Source: Pseudomonadales bacterium
Lineage (GTDB): Bacteria; Pseudomonadota; Gammaproteobacteria; Pseudomonadales; UBA5518
DNA length: 64,000 nt
Assembly (NCBI GenBank): GCA_024234165.1
Contig: JACKOP010000002.1
Coordinates: forward strand, 558,001-622,000
Direction of reading: 5' to 3'
Part shown: one piece after another, positions 51,501 through 59,735 of the stretch
Layout of the letters: each line of letters starts with the position of its first letter
Numbering within the stretch: position 1 is the stretch's first letter
The notes under the pieces: model-generated
Databases searched by the model: none
What the model saw: the letters and a program-made list of their open reading frames with translations, nothing else
What the model was told of the DNA's origin: nothing
Translations under genes and position numbers: made by a program

Positions 51501-52670
51501 TCAGTCCCTGTGATCGCGGATGATGACGACGATAAGCTTGATGACGCCGGCGAGGACCAGACTCAGCAACAGAAAGACGATGCTGTTGTAGATCCGTTGT
51601 GGCTGCAGCGGGGACTGCGGCCGGGTCGGAGACTGCAGGACCGAGACCTTCTTCAGCGCCCGCGTCGCCTCGATGCGCCCCTTTTCCAGTGCGACCAGCG
51701 CGGTCTTGTAGACGTCCTGCGTGAAGTGGGCCAGCATTTCGAGGCGCTGGAATTCCTCGACCGTCCGGTTCAGCGTATCGCCGTCGGGTGCGGCGATACG
51801 GCTCTGTTCGCGTTCGATCTGTTGACGCGTCGCAGCGATCTGCAGATCGAGCTCGACCACGTCAGGACTCTTGGGCATCAGGTAGCCCAGCATCGCATTG
51901 CGTCGCGTCTGCAGTTCGGTAAGCTGCGCCTCCAGCTTGCCGATGATTGCCTCCAGCGCCTCTGCCGCTCCCTGCGGTGAAGCCAACCCCTTTTCGTTCT
52001 GGAAGGCGATCACCGCCTGGCGTGCCGCCATGGCTCGTTCGTTCATCTGCTCCACCTGCCGCTCCAGGAACTCGACCTGGCCACGCGCGAGCTCGTGCGC
52101 AATCGCGTTCATGTGTCGCTCGCCCTCCGTGACGAGCATCGTGACGATCGCATACGCCGTATCCGGGTCATAGGCCTGCGCCTTGATCACCAGCACACCG
52201 GTGTATTCGTCGAACTCCACGCTCACCCGCTTCAACCAGTACTCGTGGAACTCTTCCAGTGGTTCATCGCCCGACCACATCCGGGACAACGGATCGCGGT
52301 GCCAGTCGCTGTAGTGCTCACGCAGCCCGAGCTTCGCATCGAGCGCGAGCAGCATGTCGGTGGAAAGCAGGTGGTCACGCAGCAGCAACTGGTCCGATGC
52401 CACGCCTCCGACGTTGCCGAGCAGGCCCGAGAAATCCACCGTCTGACCGCCGCTCATATCGGTACGCTGGATGATCACATGCGCCACCGACACGTAGCGG
52501 TCCGAAGCAATCAGCAGCCAGTACACCGCCGCCAGCAGCGACAACAGCAGGGCCGCAGGAAAGACACTCTGCCGCACCCGATCGAGCGTCAGCCACCCAC
52601 GCACCGGAACTACGTATCTCGCAACGGCATTCGACAGACGTGTTCTCTGCAGATTCCGGTACACGTTCAT
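51501..52670 (-). CDS. kpsE: Capsule export inner-membrane protein KpsE
   Basis: A 389-residue polysaccharide co-polymerase-like protein. Transmembrane helices lie near each end (about residues 36-53 and 365-382), with a long periplasmic coiled coil between (EFLERQVEQMNERAMAARQA; LEAQLTELQTRRNAMLGYL). It spans the periplasm and links KpsMT to KpsD. The ATG at 52670 overlaps the kpsT stop (ATGA), so the longer in-frame start was rejected. Confidence 0.93.
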   Translation of the reverse strand: MNVYRNLQRTRLSNAVARYVVPVRGWLTLDRVRQSVFPAALLLSLLAAVYWLLIASDRYVSVAHVIIQRTDMSGGQTVDFSGLLGNVGGVASDQLLLRDHLLSTDMLLALDAKLGLREHYSDWHRDPLSRMWSGDEPLEEFHEYWLKRVSVEFDEYTGVLVIKAQAYDPDTAYAIVTMLVTEGERHMNAIAHELARGQVEFLERQVEQMNERAMAARQAVIAFQNEKGLASPQGAAEALEAIIGKLEAQLTELQTRRNAMLGYLMPKSPDVVELDLQIAATRQQIEREQSRIAAPDGDTLNRTVEEFQRLEMLAHFTQDVYKTALVALEKGRIEATRALKKVSVLQSPTRPQSPLQPQRIYNSIVFLLLSLVLAGVIKLIVVIIRDHRD

Positions 52671-53332
52671 GCCTGCAAGCTTTCCTTGTACGCTGCGAGA
52701 GCGTCTCCGATACGATCGAACCACTGCGCGTGTCCGCCGTGAAGCAGGATGCCTGCCGTGCAGAACTGCTTCAGCATCTCCTCACCGTGCGCCACCATGA
52801 TCAGGCCGGCCCTGCCGACCAGGTCGGCGAATGCCTTCTGGGCCTTGCCCCGAAACGCGGCATCGCCCGCTGCAGTCACCTCGTCCGAGATGTACACATC
52901 GAACTCGACTGCCAGCGACAACGCGAACTGCAAGCGCGATCTCATGCCCGAGGAGTAGGTCTTGACCGGTTCATCGAACATCTTGCCCAGATCCGCAAAT
53001 TCGCGGATCTGCTCGATTTTCTCGTGCAGATCATGATCATGCCCGTGTACACGACACACGAACTTGGCGTTCTGGCGCCCCGTGAGCATGTTCTGCAGGC
53101 CACCGCTGCTACCCATCGGCCATGATACCCGACAATGGCGTTCGACCTGTCCACGGTTCGGACGGTCGATGCCGCCGATCAGTTGCAGCAAGGTCGTCTT
53201 TCCGGCGCCATTGCGCCCGACCAGCCCCACATTGGTCCGTGGCGGAATCACCAGGTTGATTCCCTGCAACACCCACGGGCCGGGACCATGATCGGTCTGA
53301 TAGCGCTTGTACACGTCGCGCACAATGATCAC
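52667..53332 (-). CDS. kpsT: Capsule ABC transporter ATPase KpsT
   Basis: A 221-residue ABC ATPase. Walker A is GLVGRNGAGKTTLL, the signature is the weak KTYSSGMRSRLQFALSLA form typical of KpsT, Walker B is EFDVYISDEV, and the switch His is in MVAHGEEML. It powers export of the lipid-linked polysaccharide through KpsM. The GTG at 53332 overlaps the kpsM stop (GTGA) and gives the standard length; the longer in-frame reading lies inside kpsM. Confidence 0.94.
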   Translation of the reverse strand: MIIVRDVYKRYQTDHGPGPWVLQGINLVIPPRTNVGLVGRNGAGKTTLLQLIGGIDRPNRGQVERHCRVSWPMGSSGGLQNMLTGRQNAKFVCRVHGHDHDLHEKIEQIREFADLGKMFDEPVKTYSSGMRSRLQFALSLAVEFDVYISDEVTAAGDAAFRGKAQKAFADLVGRAGLIMVAHGEEMLKQFCTAGILLHGGHAQWFDRIGDALAAYKESLQA

Positions 53333-54120
53333 TGGGCAACGATCCTGCGCGCCAGCGCCACATGCAATATCAACCCGAGCAGCAGGAACACGATCGCACA
53401 CTCGTAGAGATAGGCAATGCTGAGACCGGAAACTTCGTGATAGTACGGAGCGAAGCCGAGACGCACGGCATCAAGCCCGTGCACCAGCGGGTTCACCGCC
53501 AGCCAGTCACGGTACGGCAGCGGAACCGCTGCGATAGGGAACATCACTCCCGAGATCATATACAGCGGTCGCATCATCATCAGCCACAGTTTGCCGCCTT
53601 CCGGTGACAGCTCCGCAACCACCGACGAGCACAGTCCAAGGCCCAGTCCGAACAGCCACAAACCCAGCATCGCTGTCAGCACCAGTAACGGATCCGCAGG
53701 CAACACCTGTAGTCCGAGCAAGCCCCCACCGGCCAGCATCGCCAGCGACACCACCACCATCAGAGTACCCTCGAGCGCAACACGCACCAGTACCGCATCT
53801 ACCGGCAATACCTGCCTGTAAACGAACAGCGCCCGGTTGAACTGGATCGCCATCATTCCCTGACGCTGTGCGTGTTCGAACATGAAGTACGCCAGCAGAC
53901 CCAGCATCAACCACAACGGCGTGGCGATCCCGCCCACATGCCGGATCCGGATCACGGTAAAGAGCAGCATCAGGTAGGCGACATGAAAGATCGGCTCGAA
54001 CAGCAGCCAGAACCAGGCGGCGCGCCGGCCGAACAGACGCGACAGGGCTTCACGCAGCAGCAGCGCGTTCCATACGGCAAACGTGACCGTCAGCGGGTTA
54101 CGCGGGGGTCGTCCTGACAT
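53329..54120 (-). CDS. kpsM: Capsule ABC transporter permease KpsM
   Basis: A 263-residue membrane protein with six predicted helices, in the ABC-2 family. The amphipathic N-terminus (WNALLLREALSRLFGRRAAW) and the conserved helix 5 region (MMMRPLYMISGVMFPIAAVP) are typical of KpsM. With KpsT it moves the capsule polysaccharide across the inner membrane. It is the first gene of the operon kpsM-T-E-D-GT-ST-ST-GT-C-S. Confidence 0.94.
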   Translation of the reverse strand: MSGRPPRNPLTVTFAVWNALLLREALSRLFGRRAAWFWLLFEPIFHVAYLMLLFTVIRIRHVGGIATPLWLMLGLLAYFMFEHAQRQGMMAIQFNRALFVYRQVLPVDAVLVRVALEGTLMVVVSLAMLAGGGLLGLQVLPADPLLVLTAMLGLWLFGLGLGLCSSVVAELSPEGGKLWLMMMRPLYMISGVMFPIAAVPLPYRDWLAVNPLVHGLDAVRLGFAPYYHEVSGLSIAYLYECAIVFLLLGLILHVALARRIVAQ

Positions 54121-54384
54121 GAAAATTCACGCTGTTCCGCAATGGCGAGGATCTCTCTGGACTCCCGGCATCCGACCAGCCATCCCGATATGCAACACGA
54201 GCCGCCGGCGGTCGGAGCCAAGGCGGCCCATAGTACTCAGGAGGAGGGTTGGATGAAACATCCTATGCCACAAAATGCCGACACTGACACATGCGAAATA
54301 TGAACACGGCTCGCTGAATGAAGCCTCTATGAATATTCTGCCTGGCCGTCACATCCTTCGTGGCAAAAGGCGCGACGAGACAGA
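54121..54384. other. Intergenic region before kpsM
   Basis: This 264-base gap is AT-richer than the flanking genes. On the minus strand TTTCAT (54253-54258), 17 bases, then TACTAT (54230-54235) is a possible sigma-70 promoter for kpsM, weak in the -35. On the plus strand AGGAGGAGGG stands before a 16-codon open frame (54253-54303, MKHPMPQNADTDTCEI), which may be chance. No JUMPstart element was recognised. Confidence 0.35.
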
Positions 54385-55542
54385 TCAAGCGTTCGCCCGT
54401 CCGGAGTCGGCCAGCTTTACAAGATAGGAATCCGGAACGAGTCCATTGCTCCGCAGGAACTCCACATAGTCTCGCGCTCGCGCACGGCGGTTGGCATCAA
54501 AGGCATCCGGGTCAAAGTCGAACAGTGTCGTAAGGTCGTCTCTCGTCATTCCCTGCAAGACCTGGGACGCCATGACAAACGGAACCTTCATCGTTTCGCA
54601 AAGCTCTCTGGTTCTGGAATCATGAGCCACACACAGGCCCGGAATTCCTGATTGCAACCCGAGCATCACCCCGTGAATCCGGGTTCCTACAACAAAATCA
54701 AAGCGCCGCAGGTATTCCATCCACGCTGCAGCTGAAAAGAAGGCTTGCGCATGTGAGGTTGCCCATGCCCTGAATTCATGCAGCGACATCTGGGGTGCGA
54801 TATACGCTCGCAATGCTGCTTCAGTTCCCTCATCCAGTCCATCGAAGTCGCCACGCCCGAGCGTCACCATTTCGAGCGGGCTCTGGGTCACATAGGCTCC
54901 GCCGGATGCCATTGCAATCGCCGCGAGTGAAGCTTCGATCCGCTGCAAGTGATGCCACCGTTGATGACCGGCCGAGACCGCAACGCACCCGGTCCCGGTC
55001 GCAACGAACCGCGATGCAATCAATCCCCCGAGGTTCACGTCGGGATTGATAAACAATGTGGGGCATCCCGTTACCAGTGCGCGCTTCCCGAGCCCGTAGT
55101 GCTCCAGCACCGACAGGGAATAGTCTCCCCGTACACCGATGTTCGGCGCGCCGTGCAACGACCTGTCCTGTATCGCCCTGATCCAGTCAAGGGTGCCTTT
55201 CGGAACCTCCGGAACAACATCTGCGCTTCCAGCCTGAGCCCCCAACCCGATTCCAACCAGAGGCGACTGAATCGCACGAAATCCTTTCACGAGATAGGAA
55301 TAATCGACATGCGCACCCAGTTGGTTGGCGAGCGTGATGACCCCGATACCTGCCTGCGCATCGATTACCGAGGCCGGCGTATGCCACAGGAAACTCGACA
55401 ACCCCCCGCCAAGCTGCCTGTCGATCGCGTAACAGAACGCAAGATTCCCGGTGTTCTCTCCGACGGAACGAAACGCACCATCAGTCGACATGAACGGGCT
55501 CGAGTCGATGCACGGTGCAAATCCGAGCAAAAATGGCTTCAT
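54385..55542 (-). CDS. Polysaccharide pyruvyl transferase family protein
   Basis: A 385-residue protein of the PS_pyruv_trans family. GVITLANQLGAHVDYSY lies near the start, IGVRGDYSLSVLEHYGLG in the middle and the diagnostic FDFVVGTRIHGVMLGLQSGI with GIPGLCVAHDSRTREL in the C-terminal half. Members add ketal-linked pyruvate from phosphoenolpyruvate to sugars of capsules or cell-wall glycans. It is the last gene of a four-gene coupled set (overlap ATGA with the acetyltransferase). The exact acceptor is unknown. Confidence 0.85.
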   Translation of the reverse strand: MKPFLLGFAPCIDSSPFMSTDGAFRSVGENTGNLAFCYAIDRQLGGGLSSFLWHTPASVIDAQAGIGVITLANQLGAHVDYSYLVKGFRAIQSPLVGIGLGAQAGSADVVPEVPKGTLDWIRAIQDRSLHGAPNIGVRGDYSLSVLEHYGLGKRALVTGCPTLFINPDVNLGGLIASRFVATGTGCVAVSAGHQRWHHLQRIEASLAAIAMASGGAYVTQSPLEMVTLGRGDFDGLDEGTEAALRAYIAPQMSLHEFRAWATSHAQAFFSAAAWMEYLRRFDFVVGTRIHGVMLGLQSGIPGLCVAHDSRTRELCETMKVPFVMASQVLQGMTRDDLTTLFDFDPDAFDANRRARARDYVEFLRSNGLVPDSYLVKLADSGRANA

Positions 55543-56261
55543 GGTGTCTGGAACTCTCTTGCTGCAAGCTCAATTCCCTGAAAAGGCGTCAAATTGCCCT
55601 CGCCTATCATGCCTTCCAGCCGGTCAAGCACATCCGCAACGTTCCGAGGATCCAGGGCCCGGACACCCATGATGTTGTAGCGCCACCATTCGAGCCGCAG
55701 GAGACGGTCGATCACCTCATTCGAAAAGCGAAATCGCTTGATTACGCCCGGCACCCCGGCCACGATGGCATACGGCGGGACGTCACGAACCACCACCGCG
55801 CCCGCCGCGACGATTGCTCCATTTCCGATCTTCACGCCCGATTTCACGATCGCATTCTTGCCAATCCAGACATCGTTCGCAATTTCGACCGGTGAGTTCG
55901 AGTTGAACGATACAACCGGTTCACAATAAGCCTCTCCTTGCGCCAACAGCCAGTCTCCCCACCCATGCACATTGGAAACGTACTGAATCATCGAAGTGGA
56001 GAACCAATCAGTCGGATGCTGGTCAGACGCGATGTCGACACCGGGGGCGATAGAACAGTACCGACCAATCGAGCAGTGACCGAGCCTGCCACCGTATATA
56101 CCGGTAAACGCACCCACAGTGATCCGGTTCATCGGTGCCAGATCCGCCTGGATGACGCAAGGTAGTTCGAACCTGCTGGCGGGGTCCAGACGCGGAGGAT
56201 TCCGGGCCAGAATAAGTCCCTTCTCTCTCAAACGGGCCAAGACATCCATCGCAGCATTCAC
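55539..56261 (-). CDS. Hexapeptide-repeat O-acetyltransferase (CatB/xenobiotic type)
   Basis: A 240-residue left-handed beta-helix protein. Hexapeptide repeats run through VGAFTGIYGGRLGHCSIGRY and NDVWIGKNAIVKSGVKIGNG, with the loop and catalytic-type His in DIASDQHPTDWFSTS. Such enzymes transfer acetyl from acetyl-CoA to sugar hydroxyls. The YNIMGV-like C-terminal helix (RLEWWRYNIMGVRAL) is normal for the family. It overlaps both neighbours by 4 bases, so it is part of one coupled glycan operon. Confidence 0.85.
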   Translation of the reverse strand: MNAAMDVLARLREKGLILARNPPRLDPASRFELPCVIQADLAPMNRITVGAFTGIYGGRLGHCSIGRYCSIAPGVDIASDQHPTDWFSTSMIQYVSNVHGWGDWLLAQGEAYCEPVVSFNSNSPVEIANDVWIGKNAIVKSGVKIGNGAIVAAGAVVVRDVPPYAIVAGVPGVIKRFRFSNEVIDRLLRLEWWRYNIMGVRALDPRNVADVLDRLEGMIGEGNLTPFQGIELAAREFQTP

Positions 56262-57505
56262 AATGAATCCATTGAAGTCAGAGTTTCCCCATAGAGACGC
56301 AGATGTCGCTCTGTGACATCACCGATCCCGGAGTACTCCGGCAAGGTACCACGCAATCGCTCGAACAGATCCGGTTCCTCCACTACGCGCTGGATCACTC
56401 CCGCCAGCGACACACCGTCGCGCGCGCGGTAGTTGAGCCCGCCACAGCCGGGTCTGACCTTTTCTGCCATGCCGCCGATATCCGGCGTGATGATCGGCCG
56501 ACCGTACTTGAATGCCTCCTGGATGACCAGCGGCGAGTTCTCCCACCAGATCGACCCCATCACCACCCAGTCGACCTCTTCCATCAAACGCGGCATTTCC
56601 TCGGGTTCGTAGGGACCGTGCAGGCGAACCGTGTCCTTGCACTCGCGAAGCAACGTATCGATCTTCTCCTGGAAAGGTGGAGGCTGATTGCCCAGCCCCG
56701 AGCCGAAGATATCCAGTGTGACCTGTTTGCGAATCCGTTTCGGCAGGCGTGAAAATGCCTCCAGGACCACATCGACGCCCTTGTACGGATTGATCTGGCC
56801 GAAGTAGCCGAAGCGGCCGCGCACTTCTCCTGAACGCAGCGAACGCAGTTCGATTCTTTCCCCCTCCGGCAGGCCATTCTCGATGACGACGATGCGCTCC
56901 GGAGCGATACCCCACGCCACATAACGGTCGCGCAGGAATTCGCTCGGCGAAATGAAAGTATCGACCAGCCGGAAGAAACTCTTGATGTACTGTTCGCGCA
57001 GAAAGAAATCCTCTGGCGAAACATGCGGAAAACACAGATGGCACTCGCGTGGACTGTAGCGATGACACAGCTTGCCATCGGTCTTTACCATCTGACCGTT
57101 GTTCATGCAGATCGCGATGTATTCATGCAGCGTCATGAATATCCGCGCACGCGGGCAGGCCTGCCTGACGACACGAATCATCTCGATGCCCAGATGCACA
57201 TAGTGGTGGAAATGCACCACATCGGGCTGGATGCTCTTCAGCAACTCGGCGATATCGCTATCGGGATCGAGCGGCGTGGTTGCCACCAGCTCCGGAATTC
57301 CGGCATTGCCGGCAACCAGGTAGTCACGCTCTCCGATTGCCGCCAGCGTCGTGAACTTGTGCATGATTTCCGGCTGACCACGTCCGATGAACCACGCCTG
57401 ATGTTCCGGATGTGAATCCAGACCCTGCCACAGATAGTAGGCCGCCAGTTCTCCACCGCCCTTGCTGAATACGGGATGCGCATGGCTGAATACAACGATT
57501 TTCAT
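56258..57505 (-). CDS. GT4 family glycosyltransferase
   Basis: A 415-residue GT-B enzyme. The start MKIVVFSHAHPVFSKGGGEL shows the acceptor-side Gly loop. FGYFGQINPYKGVDVVLEAF begins the donor domain, and GSIWWENSPLVIQEAFKYGR is the retaining E-x7-E motif (with E in WEN and E in QEA). The ATG at 57505 overlaps the upstream stop (ATGA); a longer in-frame start lies inside the neighbouring gene. Also contains a Cys-rich middle stretch (CHRYSPRECHLCFPH), seen in some GT4 enzymes with a bound metal. Confidence 0.9.
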   Translation of the reverse strand: MKIVVFSHAHPVFSKGGGELAAYYLWQGLDSHPEHQAWFIGRGQPEIMHKFTTLAAIGERDYLVAGNAGIPELVATTPLDPDSDIAELLKSIQPDVVHFHHYVHLGIEMIRVVRQACPRARIFMTLHEYIAICMNNGQMVKTDGKLCHRYSPRECHLCFPHVSPEDFFLREQYIKSFFRLVDTFISPSEFLRDRYVAWGIAPERIVVIENGLPEGERIELRSLRSGEVRGRFGYFGQINPYKGVDVVLEAFSRLPKRIRKQVTLDIFGSGLGNQPPPFQEKIDTLLRECKDTVRLHGPYEPEEMPRLMEEVDWVVMGSIWWENSPLVIQEAFKYGRPIITPDIGGMAEKVRPGCGGLNYRARDGVSLAGVIQRVVEEPDLFERLRGTLPEYSGIGDVTERHLRLYGETLTSMDSL

Positions 57506-59508
57506 CCCGCAAGCTCCACGCCTCGAGGATCGGTCAATACACCCTTCCGGATTTTTTGCTGGTAGCGCCAGCCATTGAACAAGGTGATCAACTGCCGCTG
57601 ACCGACTACATTGCCCAGATTCTGGGATTGCCGCTCCAGATGCCAGAGCCGCACCTCCGGCACCATCCACAGCCGCTTTCCGCGCTTGCGCAGCGCGAGG
57701 CAGAGGTCGGAATCCTCGAAATCACCGACCAGGTACCCCTCGTCGAAACCGCCGACCTCGTCGTAATCCTGCTTGCGCATTGCGATACATGCTGCGGTCA
57801 GCATCGGTGCTTCAAACGGCTGCGTATCGCCGTTCCACACGAATCCCATGCCTCTGTGGGTATTCAGGAGAAAGCCCGGGAGTGCCGCATCCATGCGAGG
57901 ATACATGCCGGCGTGCTGTACGGATCCATCACCGAACAGCAACAGCGGCGCCACGATTCCCGCATCCGGGAGCGTGCGCAGCGCGTTCGTCAATGTGGAG
58001 ATCCAGCCTGGCGCCTGCGGAATCACATCCGAATTCAGCAACACCACCGTCTCGCCGATCGCATGACGCACGCCGATATTGTTGGCGCCGGCAAAGCCCC
58101 GGTTCTCGCCATAGGAAAGAATCCGGAACGGTATCCCGAACAACGCCTGGTATCGCGCAGCCAATGCGATCGTTTCACTGACTATATTTGGATCATCGAC
58201 GACATAGATCAGATCGACGCGTTTGAAATCGCTGTCATCGGCGAACTGCGCAAGCTGGTGACGGAGAAAATCAAAACGACCATACAGGGGCACGATGACG
58301 GATATATCCGCTGTCTCGTTGAATGCACCGAACTGACAGGTATCGACCGTGCCAGCAAAGACAGGCCGACCACGATTCACCGTATCCAGGGCAACGCCCA
58401 ATCCATTTTCGAAGAGACGATGCAGTATGTGGCGCGATTGATCCACGGCAGGGATCATTCCAAGCATCTCTCGCATCAACTCGACTCCGTCGATATCACG
58501 CTTGCCGGTTGGAATCTTCAGATCGACACTACCCGTCGGCCCGAAATCGAATCGAAGAATACGTGCCTCACCCACGCTGGTCGGCATGGTCGCGTGGCAC
58601 ACAAAACCGCACCAGGCATCCATCCGCGGGTATTTGCTGCGGTACGCCTCGGCAACGTCCTTGCGCAAGGTATCGACAAATCGGTGACCAACCTCCACGG
58701 ATCTCCCACTGCCATCGACCACCGAAACGGAAACCGGCTTGTCCCAAGGCACGATTCGCCAGCCGTACATCAGAAGCCCGTCATCACCGAGCGCGTAGGC
58801 GCGATCGACGTAAGCCTCAACCAGATCCGGCCGTTCGATTGCCGCCGACTGCGACTTGCGGTCGTCCGTCATACCAGCAAGCACTTGTGCCAGTGTGCTT
58901 TCCTTTCCAAGCTTGCTCTCCAGCAGGTGGAGCAATGCAGCACCGGAATGAGCCCAACAGCGATGCAGCATCGATTTCATTTCTTCGGGACTCCCGGACA
59001 ACACGAGCGGCAGGCGGACGTAACGGCCATCCGACAATGCGAACGCAAGCTGATCATTCGGATTCACCGCACGCACGACGAGCACAAACCCGAAGTTGTC
59101 CTCTTGCACAGACAGTGCTTGGGCGACATCGGCACGCGGCACTCGTGCAACTGCACATGGATCACCATTCGGATCGAGAAGCGCCGCCGAGTATCTGTCC
59201 TTCTTGAGCAGACCGCCATCTTCCTTTCTGAGCAGCGCGAATCCCTTCACCTGCCGCTCCGGATCGGTGTACCACCCGATCACCGCCAGGCCGCCATCAT
59301 CGGAAAGACACGCGAAATCGGCATGCCCTCTCAGCGGCGCGGCATCGGCCATCCGGATGATCTGACTTGAGGCGGCGGCTGCGCTGAAAGCCTGGGCCTC
59401 ATGAGACGCTGTACGATCTTCTGCCACCCGCAGTTCTCCCTGTGCCTCGTGCAACGCCCTGGAAAACGCCCTGCTGCGCGGCGGCATGATGCCATCGTTG
59501 CAGCGCAT
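57502..59508 (-). CDS. GT2 glycosyltransferase with duplicated N-terminal module
   Basis: A 668-residue protein. The C-terminal GT2 domain (from about 402) has ADISVIVPLYGRFDFLRHQL, YVVDDPN, LLNSDVIPQAPGWI and GYLVGDFEDSDLCLALRKRG. The first 400 residues are unusual: two related segments contain GGLAVIGWYTDPERQVKGF (GW near 78-79) and DGLLMYGWRIVPWDKPVSV (GW near 249-250), each followed some 60 residues on by GFV. They may be beta-sandwich glycan-binding modules. The ATG at 59508 is chosen; a GTG at 59517 and an ATG at 59487 are alternatives. Confidence 0.8.
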   Translation of the reverse strand: MRCNDGIMPPRSRAFSRALHEAQGELRVAEDRTASHEAQAFSAAAASSQIIRMADAAPLRGHADFACLSDDGGLAVIGWYTDPERQVKGFALLRKEDGGLLKKDRYSAALLDPNGDPCAVARVPRADVAQALSVQEDNFGFVLVVRAVNPNDQLAFALSDGRYVRLPLVLSGSPEEMKSMLHRCWAHSGAALLHLLESKLGKESTLAQVLAGMTDDRKSQSAAIERPDLVEAYVDRAYALGDDGLLMYGWRIVPWDKPVSVSVVDGSGRSVEVGHRFVDTLRKDVAEAYRSKYPRMDAWCGFVCHATMPTSVGEARILRFDFGPTGSVDLKIPTGKRDIDGVELMREMLGMIPAVDQSRHILHRLFENGLGVALDTVNRGRPVFAGTVDTCQFGAFNETADISVIVPLYGRFDFLRHQLAQFADDSDFKRVDLIYVVDDPNIVSETIALAARYQALFGIPFRILSYGENRGFAGANNIGVRHAIGETVVLLNSDVIPQAPGWISTLTNALRTLPDAGIVAPLLLFGDGSVQHAGMYPRMDAALPGFLLNTHRGMGFVWNGDTQPFEAPMLTAACIAMRKQDYDEVGGFDEGYLVGDFEDSDLCLALRKRGKRLWMVPEVRLWHLERQSQNLGNVVGQRQLITLFNGWRYQQKIRKGVLTDPRGVELAG

Positions 59509-59735
59509 TTTCAGCACATTTCATCGCGATCCCGGAGTCCCGGATCCGCGCTCCAGCCATGAACCGGTGCCTCGGAGCCATCGCAAACGGATGCCGCTGC
59601 CTGCGCATGCAAGCACGAACTGGACAAGACCTCTGCTCGGGTTCAGAGTAAAAAAAGTCGGACCACATGCAGATCCATCCACCAATCCATCTACCAATCT
59701 ACCCACCAATACCTCAAGACTACCGAGGTCAACCC
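59509..59735 (+). other. Divergent intergenic region with three 12-bp repeats
   Basis: The gap lies between the divergent GT2 and hydrolase genes. Near its right end are three imperfect tandem 12-mers, ATCCATCCACCA (59673-59684), ATCCATCTACCA (59685-59696) and ATCTACCCACCA (59697-59708), in the leader of the hydrolase. No convincing promoter hexamers were found. Confidence 0.55.

Noticed and set aside
59673..59708. CRISPR-like array
   Set aside because: The three short units are tandem with no spacers; no cas genes or other arrays were seen in the window.
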